Assembly (NCBI RefSeq): GCF_039541075.1
Contig: NZ_BAABFN010000020.1
Location: 62,001-126,000 of the forward strand
Direction: 5' to 3'
DNA length: 64,000 nt
DNA from: Compostibacter hankyongensis
GTDB lineage: Bacteria; Bacteroidota; Bacteroidia; Chitinophagales; Chitinophagaceae
The stretch's first letter is position 1. Each line of letters begins with the position of its first letter. Positions 1 through 8,912 of the stretch are shown here, piece by piece. Under the pieces are notes generated by a model. It did no database searches, was not told the origin of the DNA, and saw nothing but the letters and a program-made list of their open reading frames with translations. The translations under genes were made by a program, and so were the position numbers.

Positions 1-2180
1 ATAAAGCGGGACGGCTCCAGCGCTTTCCCCTCGTTGTTCTCCCGGCACCAGGAGATGGAGAGGTGCCGCCGGGCGCGGGTAACGGCTACGAAAAACAGGC
101 GTCGCAGCTCTTCTTCCTCCTGGTATTTTGCCGGCGTTTCCAGCAGGGTATCCGGGAGGGTATACCCCGAGGAAGGCTTTCTTTTCTTTTCCCAGTTGGT
201 GGCGTTGCCGCCGGCCAGGAAGACGTACTCGAACTCGAGGCCCTTGGCGCCGTGTGCGGTGAGCAGGTTCACCCCGTGCTCGTTGCCCAGGATGCGGTTG
301 ATGGCCACCGGCAGGCCGTTGCGCTCCATCAGGTCCAGGGTGCGGACCAGCCCCCCGATGTTGAGCTCGGGGTTGCGCCGGGTTTCTGCCTTCACAAAAT
401 CGAAGACTGCGCTCAGCACCTGCATCAGCCATACCTTATCGGGGCTCTGCAGCACATGGGGCAGAAAGCCACCCTCCCGGATCACCCGCTCCGTTAGCTC
501 CTGCAGCGTAGTGTTGAAGGCGGCCCCGATCCAGCCTTCCAGCTTACGGGCCACCTCGAAGAGCGCTTCATGGGGACGCTGTTCAAAGAGGGTGGGGTTA
601 CGGGTCTTCAGCCAGTCCTGCAGGTAGGCGCGCAGGGAGGTCTTTTCGCGGAAGCTTTTCTCGGCCACCTCCACGCTCAGGCGCGCCACCTCCACGGGGG
701 GTACCCCGTAGAGGTCGTAATGCAGGATCTCGAAAAGCAGGCCGTCCCCGCTGTAGGGCACTTCGGTTTCGGCCGCGATATACCGCAGCAGGGTCAGCAG
801 CTTTACGGCCAGCGGCTCTTTGAAAAGATCCTGTTTTCTTTTGGCATATACCGGGATGTCCTTCATCTGCAGAAAGCGGCTCAGCGCTTCCCCGTACTTG
901 TTTTCCCGGTAAATGACGGCGATGTGCTCCGGCGGCACGCCCTGCTCCCGGATCAGGCTTTCGAGTTCGCCGGCCAGGCCGGCCATCTCCTGAAAGGGAT
1001 TGGCGTATATACATAACCGTGGTACGGTAAGATCGTGCATGCGGTCCGGGTGCGCGGCCTTCAGCACTTTCTCCAGGCCGGGCAGCTTGTTGACCAGCCG
1101 CTCTTCGTTGTGCCCGATCAGGGCCCTGGACACGTCGAGAACGGGCTGCACCGAACGGTAGTTTTCGGTCAGCACTATGGTATAGAGGACCGGGGCGTAA
1201 GCCTGGGCAAAGTTGAGCATGTTGACCACGTTGGCGCCCTGGAAGCGGTAGATGGACTGGTCGTCGTCGCCTACCACGAAGATGTTCGGCGTGGGATCGT
1301 CGCCCAGCAGCGCAGATACCAGCGCATTTTGAGAGCCGCTGGTATCCTGGTACTCGTCCACCAGGATGTACTGGTATTGTTCCCGGCACTGGGCCAGCAG
1401 GTAGGGATGTTCGCGGAAGGCCGTCAGCACCCAGTTGATCATGTCTTCAAAATCGTACCGGTTGTGGCGGTGCAGCAGCTCCTGGTAGATGACGAAGGTA
1501 TCTGCGGCGGCGGCGGTGCGGGCCATCTTATCCTTTTCGTTTTCGATGGCCTCCTGTTTAAGATCGCCTTTGTTGTACTTGCCGGCGCGGGAGGTTTTAT
1601 AGATAAAAGCTTCCCGGTTGGGCAGGTCTTCCAGGTATTCCCGGATGCCTGTTTTGATGAAGGCGGCATCCCATCCCTCCCGTTTCATATCGCTGTAGAG
1701 GTTCTTCAGGTTGGATATCTCAAAATAGGCGTCCCCGCGGTACCGCTTCAGGGGATTGTCCTTGTCCAGCCCGTCGACGATGGTCTTGATCAGCTCGATA
1801 CGCTCCAGCTCGGAGACCGGCTCCAGGCTGTTTTTTTCAAACAGCGTACGGTTGTCCTGGATGATGTCGTTACAGAAGGCGTGAAAGGTATGGATGTTGA
1901 CGCGGTAGGCTTCGGCGCCGATAAAGCTTTGCAGGCGCTGCCGCATGGCCACTGCGCCGGCGTCGGTATAGGTGAGGCAGAGGATGTTCTCCGGCAGCGC
2001 GTCGGTCTCCTGCAGGATCCTGCCGATACGGGCGGCCAGGAGCTGCGTCTTGCCCGTGCCCGGACCGGCGATGACCATCACGGGACCTTCCAGATGGTCT
2101 ACCGCGCGGCGTTGTTGTTCGTTGAGCTGCCGGTAGATCTTTTCGAAGCCGGCAGTTAGCTGTTCGCGGAGTATGCTCAT
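1..2180 (-). CDS. UvrD/PcrA-like ATP-dependent DNA helicase, C-terminus cut by window edge
   Basis: Superfamily 1A 3'-5' DNA helicase used in repair or recombination. The frame starts at the ATG at 2178-2180 and stays open for 726 codons to base 1 without a stop, so the C-terminus lies outside. Seen: Walker A AGPGTGKT (about residues 38-45), the DEXX box VDEYQDT (about 273), motif III GDDDQSIYRFQGA (about 303), motif V-like AHGAKGLEFEYVFLAGG (about 640) and VAVTRARRHL (about 700). The order and spacing fit UvrD/PcrA/Rep rather than RecB, because there is no nuclease domain in the visible part. The substrate and exact subtype cannot be decided from a truncated protein. The first gene upstream is divergent, 246 bases away, so the gene has its own promoter in that gap. 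Confidence 0.93.
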   Translation of the reverse strand, partial: MSILREQLTAGFEKIYRQLNEQQRRAVDHLEGPVMVIAGPGTGKTQLLAARIGRILQETDALPENILCLTYTDAGAVAMRQRLQSFIGAEAYRVNIHTFHAFCNDIIQDNRTLFEKNSLEPVSELERIELIKTIVDGLDKDNPLKRYRGDAYFEISNLKNLYSDMKREGWDAAFIKTGIREYLEDLPNREAFIYKTSRAGKYNKGDLKQEAIENEKDKMARTAAAADTFVIYQELLHRHNRYDFEDMINWVLTAFREHPYLLAQCREQYQYILVDEYQDTSGSQNALVSALLGDDPTPNIFVVGDDDQSIYRFQGANVVNMLNFAQAYAPVLYTIVLTENYRSVQPVLDVSRALIGHNEERLVNKLPGLEKVLKAAHPDRMHDLTVPRLCIYANPFQEMAGLAGELESLIREQGVPPEHIAVIYRENKYGEALSRFLQMKDIPVYAKRKQDLFKEPLAVKLLTLLRYIAAETEVPYSGDGLLFEILHYDLYGVPPVEVARLSVEVAEKSFREKTSLRAYLQDWLKTRNPTLFEQRPHEALFEVARKLEGWIGAAFNTTLQELTERVIREGGFLPHVLQSPDKVWLMQVLSAVFDFVKAETRRNPELNIGGLVRTLDLMERNGLPVAINRILGNEHGVNLLTAHGAKGLEFEYVFLAGGNATNWEKKRKPSSGYTLPDTLLETPAKYQEEEELRRLFFVAVTRARRHLSISWCRENNEGKALEPSRF

Positions 2181-2426
2181 GTTACAAATGTAAGGGAAAG
2201 CGGCGCAAGCTATTTGCACGGCGCTAAGGGCCGGAAGTTTTTTTTCAATCGAAAACGGCGGGCGGGGGCGGTGCAGCCGGGACCGGCAATGCAGCTCTGT
2301 TAATTATTGTTAATAATGGCCGGTTGCGGGATGTGGCGGTTAAACAAGTGCGCATGCCGGCAGTCAAAATGCCGCCATATCCGGAAAGGAGCACAGGCAG
2401 ATTTTTAAACCGCAAAAAAGAACAAC

Positions 2427-2861
2427 ATGAAAACACCGTTCAAGATCGCCGGCCTTGCGCTGGTTGCCTTGCTGGCCGTGCAAACGGGCTTTGCCCAGCA
2501 GCGGCAGTTTGATCCCTCCAAGATGTCGGAGCGGCAAACCAAGATGATCACCGAGAAGGTGACCGGTCTTACCGACGCCCAGAAGGCGCAGGTGAAAACC
2601 ATCAACGATGCCTATGCCAAATCCATCGGCGACGCGTGGGGGAAATCTTCCGGCGACCGTCAGGGGATGCGGGATAAGATGAAGACGCTTCGCGATGATC
2701 GGGAGAAGAAGCTGAAAGGCGTCTTTACCGCCGATCAGTACAAGCAGTACCAGGAAATGGAACAGAGCAACCGGAGCCGTTTCCAGGGCCGTCGCGGCCA
2801 GGGTGGACGCGGTGGCGGCCGTCACCAGGGTGGCGGAGGCCAGGTTCAGGAACAGCAGTAA
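2427..2861 (+). CDS. small secreted Spy/DUF4890-like protein with Gly/Arg-rich tail
   Basis: 144-residue exported protein. A signal peptide is clear (MKTPFKIAGL start, hydrophobic core, cleavage after GFAQ near residue 24). The mature part is a charged helical region (KMSERQTKMITEKVTGLTD, later LRDDREKKLKGVFTADQYK), a pattern seen in periplasmic Spy/CpxP-like and DUF4890 proteins of Bacteroidota. The last 30 residues are low-complexity Gly/Arg/Gln (RGQGGRGGGRHQGGGGQ). It stands alone and is followed by a good terminator at 2889-2930. A periplasmic stress or chaperone role is inferred from family shape only. No catalytic motif is visible. Confidence 0.75.
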   Translation: MKTPFKIAGLALVALLAVQTGFAQQRQFDPSKMSERQTKMITEKVTGLTDAQKAQVKTINDAYAKSIGDAWGKSSGDRQGMRDKMKTLRDDREKKLKGVFTADQYKQYQEMEQSNRSRFQGRRGQGGRGGGRHQGGGGQVQEQQ

Positions 2862-2888
2862 GACGACGTAAAGAGGACTTTTAGGTGG

Positions 2889-2930
2889 TCTGCCGGCGCG
2901 GGATTCCCGTTGCCGGCAGATTTTTTATTT
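2889..2930 (+). terminator. rho-independent terminator after the Spy-like gene
   Basis: A nine-base stem TCTGCCGGC / GCCGGCAGA, with a further CGGG/CCCG stem inside the loop, is followed directly by TTTTTTATTT. It lies 28 bases after the stop of the small secreted protein and faces the convergent ispG gene. Confidence 0.85.
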
Positions 2931-3021
2931 CCGGATGACAAGGAACGGATACCGCGGCGTCGGTGTGCGGGAAATGGCAGCAGGCGAACGGGAAAGGCAG
3001 GGCCTGCCGTCTGCGGGTGGC

Positions 3022-5043
3022 TTACGCCGGGTCGGTCCAGGCGCGGTGCACCTTCAGCAGGTCGATCAGCTCGTCCACCGCGGTGGCGGAGGGCACGTTC
3101 CGCTTGATCACCTCCTTGCCCTTGTAGAGGGTGATCTTTCCCGGCCCGCTGCCCACATAGCCGAAATCGGCGTCGGCCATCTCTCCGGGGCCGTTTACGA
3201 TGCAGCCCATGATGGCGATCTTCACGCCTTTCAGGTGATGGGTGACCTCGCGGATCTTTGCCGTGGTTTCCTGCAGGTCGAACAGGGTGCGTCCGCAGGA
3301 GGGGCAGGAGATATATTCCGTTTTGCTGATGCGGGTACGGGTGGCCTGGAGTATGGAAAAGGCCGTATTGTTCAGGAACTGGCGGTTGTCTTTTACTTCG
3401 AGGTAAGTGCGGCCGGACACGCGCTGTTGCCGTATGCCTTCCGGCTGGTTTTCGAGCCAGATGCCGTCGCCCATGCCGTCCAGCAGCAGGGCGCCCGCTT
3501 CGGTAGCGAAATGGATCAGCTGTTCGTCCACGGTGGAGGCGCGGCTTTCCACCCGCAGGATCACGGGGTTATCGCATTTGCGGAGCATCAGGTCGTTGAT
3601 CTGTTGCCGCACCGCGCTCATGGCGGGCGTGCCCGAAGCATGCAGGCAGAATATCACGCTTTTATCCGTGGCGGCCAACAGCTCTTCCCAGCTTTCCGGC
3701 GTCAGCCGGGAGACGTCCACGGTAATAAAATTCATCAGCGGGGAAGGGCGATATGCTTTTTCCAGCCAGGTTTCGGGGGTAAACAGCGGGAAGCATTTTC
3801 CGGCGTCGGGCGCCTCGTCCCAGGCGACGGCATCGCAGAGGATGCGTAAGGTGCCGGGCAGGGGAAAGGCGGGATACCGGTTGCCGGTATACAGGTAATC
3901 GGCGGCGGCATCCCCGATATGCCATTTGTCGGTAGGCGCGTCGTAGGTATAGCCGGCGGCGCGGAGGTTGGCGGGGCTGAGCTCCGCCGCTGAAAAATCG
4001 GCGACCACGACAGGCACCTGTTTTCCGCCGGTGTTCCCCACCGGGAAAGTGTCCCGGCGCCGGTAGGCGAAGGGGTCGTAGGCGAGCCGGGAGGCTGTTT
4101 GACCGTCGTCGGCCTGCAGGGCCGGCGCGGATACCGGCAACGCCGTTGCCGCCGTCTGTATGGAAGTATATCTTTTTACAAGGTCCCGGCAGACGGGCAG
4201 CTCATATTCCGGTTCTTCGGTAAGCGATACGCGGATGGTGTCCCCGATGCCGTCTTCCAGCAGGGCGCCGATGCCGATGGCCGATTTGATGCGGCCGTCT
4301 TCCCCGTCCCCGGCCTCGGTAACGCCGAGGTGGAGAGGATAGCAATGTCCCAGCTCTTCCTGCATCTGCCGGATCAGCAGGCGGTAGGCCTGTACCATCA
4401 CCTGGGGATTGCTGGACTTCATGCTCAGCACGATGTTGTAATAACCGAGGTCTTCGGCGATACGGAGAAATTCCATGGCGCTTTCCACCATCCCCATGGG
4501 AGTATCCCCGTAGCGGCTCATGATGCGGTCGCTCAGCGATCCGTGGTTGGTGCCGATACGCATGGCGGTGCCGTATTCCTTACAGATCTTCACCAGGGGG
4601 GAAAAGCGTTCCCGGATGCGGTCTATTTCTGCGCGGTAATCCGCATCGGTATAGGCTATGAATTCGAACTTTTTCTTATCGACATAGTTACCGGGGTTCA
4701 CCCGCACCTTCTCGACGATGCGCGCGGCGATCTCCGCGGCATTGGGGGTAAAATGTATATCGGCCACCAGCGGGGTGTGGTAGCCGCGCCGGCGCAGCTC
4801 GTCGCGGATATTCCGGAGGTTCTCGGCTTCTTTTTTACTGGGGGCGGTGATGCGGACCAGCTCGGCGCCGGCTTCGATGCAGCGGATGGACTGCTCCACC
4901 GTAGCCTGCGTATCGAGGGTATCGGTGGTGGTCATGGTCTGGATGCGGATGGGATGGAAGTTGCCCAGCAACAGGTCGCCCACCCGGACCTCCAGGGTCT
5001 TTAGCCGTTGATAATGCGTCAGTGATTCGCAGTAGGATTGCAT
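3022..5043 (-). CDS. ispG: 4-hydroxy-3-methylbut-2-en-1-yl diphosphate synthase, long form
   Basis: [4Fe-4S] enzyme of the MEP isoprenoid pathway that converts MEcPP to HMBPP. The N-terminal TIM barrel is clear (VRVGDLLLGNFHPIRIQTMT, AGAELVRITAPSKKEAENL, KVRVNPGNYVDKKKFEF). The C-terminal domain carries the cluster ligands CPSCGRTLFDL (about 577-580), the third Cys in IMGCIVNGPGEMADADFGY (about 611) and the nearby Glu. At 673 residues it is far longer than the roughly 370-residue E. coli type. The extra block (about 290-560) is the central insert domain typical of Bacteroidota, Chlamydia and plants. It lies 79 bases downstream of the TPR gene on the same strand and may share its transcript. 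No key residue is missing. Confidence 0.97.
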   Translation of the reverse strand: MQSYCESLTHYQRLKTLEVRVGDLLLGNFHPIRIQTMTTTDTLDTQATVEQSIRCIEAGAELVRITAPSKKEAENLRNIRDELRRRGYHTPLVADIHFTPNAAEIAARIVEKVRVNPGNYVDKKKFEFIAYTDADYRAEIDRIRERFSPLVKICKEYGTAMRIGTNHGSLSDRIMSRYGDTPMGMVESAMEFLRIAEDLGYYNIVLSMKSSNPQVMVQAYRLLIRQMQEELGHCYPLHLGVTEAGDGEDGRIKSAIGIGALLEDGIGDTIRVSLTEEPEYELPVCRDLVKRYTSIQTAATALPVSAPALQADDGQTASRLAYDPFAYRRRDTFPVGNTGGKQVPVVVADFSAAELSPANLRAAGYTYDAPTDKWHIGDAAADYLYTGNRYPAFPLPGTLRILCDAVAWDEAPDAGKCFPLFTPETWLEKAYRPSPLMNFITVDVSRLTPESWEELLAATDKSVIFCLHASGTPAMSAVRQQINDLMLRKCDNPVILRVESRASTVDEQLIHFATEAGALLLDGMGDGIWLENQPEGIRQQRVSGRTYLEVKDNRQFLNNTAFSILQATRTRISKTEYISCPSCGRTLFDLQETTAKIREVTHHLKGVKIAIMGCIVNGPGEMADADFGYVGSGPGKITLYKGKEVIKRNVPSATAVDELIDLLKVHRAWTDPA

Positions 5044-5122
5044 GCGGTTGTTTGAAAAAATGACCGGCAGAATACCGGGACAAAGTTACGACAAACCCCG
5101 CAGACCGGCGGGAAGTCCGCGC

Positions 5123-5953
5123 TTACCAGTCTTTTTCCATCTGTACCGGCACGCCCTTCTTTTGTTCGGTTTTTTTATCCTGCAGCTTTTTCTCCTGCTG
5201 GGACAGCGCGTTGAGGAGTTGTTCGGCCTGTTCCCGGGTCAGGCGGCTGGGCTGAGGCTGCGGACGCTGGTCCTGGTTTTGCTGATCCTGGTTTTGGGGC
5301 TGTTTGTTCTGCTGGTCCTTATTTTGCCGGTCCTGCTGGTCTTTGTTCTGCTGATCTTTTTTTTGTTGGTCTTTATTCTGCTGGTTCTGGTTTTTGTCCT
5401 GGTCCTTGTCTTTGTTCTTATCCTTGTTCTGCTGGTTCTGGTTTTTGTTCTGTTGTTGCTGCTGCTTCAGCATGGCCTGTGCATAAGCCAGGTTATACCG
5501 GGCCTGCTTATCCCCCGGGTTCAGCAGCAGCGATTTTTTGTAGGCGTCGATGCTCTGCTGCCAGTCTTTGCCCTCCATATGGGCGTTGCCGATATTGTAC
5601 TGCGCATCGGCCATCGCCTGCTTATCCCCTGGCGTGGCTTTGGCGCTGGACGCATATTGCTCCATGGCCTCCTTGTATCTTTTCTGCCGGTAAAGGGCAT
5701 TGCCCAGGTTAAACATGCCGGGCGCCATATCCTTTTGCCTGGCCAGGGCCTTTTTATAGCTGGCTTCCGCATCGGGGAAGTGCTGCTGCTCATACTGCCG
5801 GTTCCCTTCGCGTATCAGCTTGTTGGGCGACTGTCCCCGCGCAGTTACCGCTGTTAGCAGCAGCAGGACAGGCAGCCCCAAGAGCGCGGGTACCCACCCT
5901 GTGGCAAAGGGGGACAGGCCCGCCCGGCGCTTGTTTCTGCTGTTCTTTTTCAT
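5123..5953 (-). CDS. TPR protein, BatC/BatE-like, with Q/N/K-rich low-complexity tail
   Basis: Exported tetratricopeptide-repeat protein. The start chosen gives MKKNSRNKRR, a hydrophobic segment (ALLGLPVLLLLTAVTA) and a cut near ARGQ. An upstream ATG at 5995 overlaps the stop of the preceding VWA gene by ten bases and would add 14 residues. TPR units run from about residue 40 to 150 (NRQYEQQHFPDAEASYKKAL, GMFNLGNALYRQKRYKEAME, AQYNIGNAHMEGKDWQQSID, ARYNLAYAQAML). A block of roughly 75 residues then consists almost only of Q, N, K and D, followed by a short helical end. The family forms the periplasmic part of Bat (aerotolerance) systems with BatA/BatB. Linkage to the VWA gene supports this. 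The tail is probably fast evolving. Confidence 0.85.
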   Translation of the reverse strand: MKKNSRNKRRAGLSPFATGWVPALLGLPVLLLLTAVTARGQSPNKLIREGNRQYEQQHFPDAEASYKKALARQKDMAPGMFNLGNALYRQKRYKEAMEQYASSAKATPGDKQAMADAQYNIGNAHMEGKDWQQSIDAYKKSLLLNPGDKQARYNLAYAQAMLKQQQQQNKNQNQQNKDKNKDKDQDKNQNQQNKDQQKKDQQNKDQQDRQNKDQQNKQPQNQDQQNQDQRPQPQPSRLTREQAEQLLNALSQQEKKLQDKKTEQKKGVPVQMEKDW

Positions 5954-5985
5954 GGCTCTCTTGTTTTTGCGATCCGCTCCGCGCT

Positions 5986-6996
5986 TTAGCCCCATGCTGT
6001 TTTCCTTATCCCGTCGGGGATAAAGAATTCCAGCAGGAGCAGCACCAGCCCGATCCCCAGGAAGTACTGGAAATAGCTGGCGTAATCCGTATACAGGTTT
6101 TCTCCGTAGGTTTTCTTTTCCATGCTGCTGAGCTTGCCGGCAAGGACATCCGCTACCTGGTCGGTATTATCGAGACGCGCATATACGCCGCGCGCTGCGG
6201 CGGCAATAGCGCGCAGCTCCGTTTCGTTGAGCTTGGTCACCACTACATTGCCCTGCGCATCTTTCTTGTAGGCGCCGGTTTCCGGGTCCCGGATCGGAGC
6301 GCCCTGCGCCGAGCCGATGCCGACCGTATTGATAACCACGCCGTCCTCATACGCTTTCTTCGCCGTCGTGTTGGCGTTGTTGTCCCAGTCTTCCCCGTCG
6401 GAGATGAGGATAATGGCCTTGTGCTTGCGTTCCTTTTGGTTGAACGATTCCTGGCAGAGGCTGATGGCCTTGTCCAGCGCGGTGCCCTGGGTGGGGATCA
6501 TGTCGGGCGTCACCGAGCCCAGGTACATTTTAGCGGCGCTGTAGTCGACGGTGAGGGGCATCTGCAGGTAAGCGTTGCCCGCAAATACCACGAGACCCAC
6601 CCGGTCGTTGCTCATCTTGTCCAGCAGGCGGCTGATCAGCTGTTTGGCCCGGTCCAGGCGGCTGGGCTGTATATCCTGCGCCAGCATGCTTTTGCTGACA
6701 TCGAGGGCGATCATGACGTCCACGCCCTTGCGCGTGATCTTTTCCATCCGGTTGCCGATCTGCAGGTTGGCGGCGCCCACCACGAGAAACAGGAAGGCGA
6801 GAAACAGGAAAGCAAACTTCAGGACATAACGGCGGCGGGAGTATCCGCCCAGCAGCTGCTGCACCAGCGAAAGGTCGCCCAGCATGCGGAGGGAGCGGCG
6901 CCTGCGGTATCCGGCCACCACAAATACCAGCAGCAGCACGATCAGCAGCAGCAGGCCGTACAGGTAAAAGCTATGTTGAAAACGGACCATAAACAA
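5986..6996 (-). CDS. VWA-domain membrane protein, BatB/BatA-like
   Basis: Membrane-anchored von Willebrand factor A protein of the Bat (aerotolerance) family. N-terminal hydrophobic segments (YLYGLLLLIVLLLVFVVAG and KFAFLFLAFLFLVVGAANL) are followed by the VWA domain from about residue 90. Its MIDAS motif DVSKS is intact (ALDVSKSMLAQD), and the later metal-site parts TQGTALDKAI and LISDGEDWD are visible. A last hydrophobic helix (FLGIGLVLLLLEFFIPDG) closes the protein. Length of 336 residues is normal. The TPR gene overlaps its end or follows closely, as in bat operons. The usual MoxR ATPase, DUF58 protein and second VWA gene are not next to it. Upstream on the same strand, 70 bases away, is a beta-lactamase gene. 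M3 is an alternative start. Confidence 0.9.
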   Translation of the reverse strand: MFMVRFQHSFYLYGLLLLIVLLLVFVVAGYRRRRSLRMLGDLSLVQQLLGGYSRRRYVLKFAFLFLAFLFLVVGAANLQIGNRMEKITRKGVDVMIALDVSKSMLAQDIQPSRLDRAKQLISRLLDKMSNDRVGLVVFAGNAYLQMPLTVDYSAAKMYLGSVTPDMIPTQGTALDKAISLCQESFNQKERKHKAIILISDGEDWDNNANTTAKKAYEDGVVINTVGIGSAQGAPIRDPETGAYKKDAQGNVVVTKLNETELRAIAAAARGVYARLDNTDQVADVLAGKLSSMEKKTYGENLYTDYASYFQYFLGIGLVLLLLEFFIPDGIRKTAWG

Positions 6997-7066
6997 ACAA
7001 ATATACCCTCTTCAGCAGGTTGCCCGGATGGATTTTGATTTTTTAGGGAAATTTTAACCCTGCCGC

Positions 7067-7888
7067 TTACTTCTGCCCCTTGAAAAATCCTTCTTTTTCC
7101 ATGATGGCATGGAATATCTTAAAACGGACAGCCCCGAAATCCTTCCGGTCCGGCGGACCTTCCAGGTGTAAGACAAAGAAATAAACGTGCTTGTTTTCCT
7201 CTTCCCAGCCGACCAGCCAGCCGTTTTGCCGGCTGCTGTCTCCCACGCGGGTCTCCCAGCCCGTTTTGTAGCTGAGCTTGTATCCGGACGTCTGTTCCAT
7301 CAGCATCACCTCGCGTACCAGCCGCTGGCTGCGTTCCTGGAAGGGAAGCTTGCTGAAATAGAGCTGCTTTATGAAGCCCAGCTCTTCGTCCGGCGATAGC
7401 TGCAGGCTGTTGTCCAGCCAGAAGCTGTCGATATGCGGCCCGATGATCATATTGCCGTACTTTACGGAGTCCAGCCATTGCTGCATGGTCTTGCGGCCGA
7501 TCCGCCGGGCCACCTCCTGGTAATAGGGAACGGCGGAGTAGCGGAAAGCATTGCCCATGCTGAGGTCCTGGTTCCATTCCGGCACCTGGCGCGGAACCCC
7601 GTCCCAGGGGATGACCATATTGGTATCGGAGATCACGCCGGTTTCCAGTCCGGTAAGGGCGTTCATGATCTTAAAGGTGGAGGCGGGAGAGCTGCGTTGC
7701 TGAATGTCTTTCAGGTTGTAGACATCGAAGTCGCCCGAAGCGTTGTTGTACAGCATAAAGGAGCCGGTAACGCCATTTGCCGAAAAGTATTTTCCCCATT
7801 CTTCCCGCTGGTGGATGCGGTTGGGCGAACAGGCCGCCAGGAGCAGACCGCAGCAGACGAAGCCCAGAAGCCGGCGGTGTATCTTCAT
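7067..7888 (-). CDS. class D (OXA-type) beta-lactamase family lipoprotein
   Basis: Serine beta-lactamase of class D, or the closely related penicillin-binding sensor-like group. All motifs are present in order: S-x-x-K as STFK with Ser70 and Lys73, SAV at 118-120, YGN at 144-146, FWL at 156-158 and KTG at 208-210, then GWLVGWEE. Residues 1-20 end in a lipobox (LLLAAC), so the protein should be lipid-anchored, mostly on the periplasmic side. Length of 273 fits OXA enzymes. It leads a same-strand run with the BatB-like and TPR genes. Real resistance activity cannot be told from sequence. Domain and active site are certain, substrate range is not. Confidence 0.93.
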   Translation of the reverse strand: MKIHRRLLGFVCCGLLLAACSPNRIHQREEWGKYFSANGVTGSFMLYNNASGDFDVYNLKDIQQRSSPASTFKIMNALTGLETGVISDTNMVIPWDGVPRQVPEWNQDLSMGNAFRYSAVPYYQEVARRIGRKTMQQWLDSVKYGNMIIGPHIDSFWLDNSLQLSPDEELGFIKQLYFSKLPFQERSQRLVREVMLMEQTSGYKLSYKTGWETRVGDSSRQNGWLVGWEEENKHVYFFVLHLEGPPDRKDFGAVRFKIFHAIMEKEGFFKGQK

Positions 7889-8186
7889 AACAGAACAGAT
7901 AATTGTTCCGCAAAAGTAACCCTTAATCGGGTGAAAGGAAACGCCTGTTGATGCCGGAATATAAAATATCTTATATTTACTTATTCATTATATCGGTAGT
8001 CCTTTGTTGCAGACTTGTTTTTGTGGGATCCGTTATCCGTCCGTTTTCCCTTCGCCGTCCCGGTTTCGGCAGGCGATGGGAGCAAGAAGCGGGAAAAGGC
8101 ATGGCAGGGAAAGATGATCGTGGTGTGCTGCGTGTGATTTGTTTAGCGGCATTTATTTTCTTCATCCTTATAAAACCACGTAATTC
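7889..8186. other. divergent intergenic region between beta-lactamase and aquaporin genes
   Basis: This 298-base gap must hold the divergent promoters of the beta-lactamase and aqpZ. It is AT-rich near 7960-8030. I could not find a clean TTTG-N19-TAnnTTTG pair. An 80-codon frame (7948-8190) reads through it, but has no family features and unconvincing composition. Confidence 0.5.
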
Positions 8187-8888
8187 ATGAAAACAGGTCA
8201 AAAATTCCTGGCAGAATTTATCGGAACGTTCTGGCTGGTGCTGGGCGGCTGCGGCAGCGCTGTATTGTCCGCCGCCTTTCCCGAGCTCGGCATCGGCTTC
8301 CTGGGGGTAGCGCTTGCCTTTGGCTTAACCGTGCTCACCCTGGTCTATGGACTGGGACATATCTCAGGCGCGCATTTTAATCCCGCGGTGTCGTTCGGCT
8401 TATGGGCCGGGGGGCGCTTTAAAGGGAAGGAACTGCTCCCGTATATTATCGCCCAGGTGCTGGGTGCTGTTGTGGCTTCGGCCATACTGTATTGCATTGC
8501 CAGCGGCAAGAGCGGGTTCGACGCGGCGGGCAGCGGCTTTGCCGCCAACGGGTACGCGGATCATTCGCCGGGTGGCTACAGTCTCTGTGCCGCGTTGGTT
8601 TGCGAGGTGGTAATGACCTTCATGTTCCTGATCATCATCCTGGGGGCTACGGACGGTCGGGCTCCCCGGGGCTTTGCGGGTCTCGCTATCGGCCTGGGCC
8701 TTACCCTCATTCATCTGATCAGCATCCCCGTCACCAATACGTCTGTCAATCCGGCGAGAAGCACGGGGCCGGCCCTTTTCGTAGGGGGCTGGGCATTATC
8801 CCAGCTCTGGCTTTTCTGGGTGGCGCCTATTGCGGGAGCGCTGCTTGCCGGAGCAGCCTACCGGGCCTTCGGAAAGGCTCCGGAATAG
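8187..8888 (+). CDS. aqpZ: aquaporin Z
   Basis: MIP-family water channel of the inner membrane. Both pore half-helices are present: FNPAVSFG with NPA at 65-67 and VNPARSTGPALF with NPA at 188-190, the second followed by the selectivity-filter Arg191. Six membrane helices can be traced from EFIGTFWLVLGGCG near the N-terminus to LWLFWVAPIAGALLAGAAY at the end. At 233 residues the length equals that of E. coli AqpZ. Ala/Gly-lined segments and the lack of the Asp in the second NPA region argue for a water channel rather than a glycerol facilitator. It is monocistronic and converges on kbl. Confidence 0.95.
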   Translation: MKTGQKFLAEFIGTFWLVLGGCGSAVLSAAFPELGIGFLGVALAFGLTVLTLVYGLGHISGAHFNPAVSFGLWAGGRFKGKELLPYIIAQVLGAVVASAILYCIASGKSGFDAAGSGFAANGYADHSPGGYSLCAALVCEVVMTFMFLIIILGATDGRAPRGFAGLAIGLGLTLIHLISIPVTNTSVNPARSTGPALFVGGWALSQLWLFWVAPIAGALLAGAAYRAFGKAPE

Positions 8889-8912
8889 CATGCAGAATTC
8901 CGTTGCCGGCAT

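Noticed and set aside
1035..2159. 374-codon plus-strand frame opposite the helicase
   Set aside because: The minus strand encodes all helicase motifs without interruption; the plus frame has no recognisable family.
7948..8190. 80-codon plus-strand frame before aqpZ
   Set aside because: It contains hydrophobic ends but no family pattern, overlaps the aqpZ start and lies in the region that must hold promoters.
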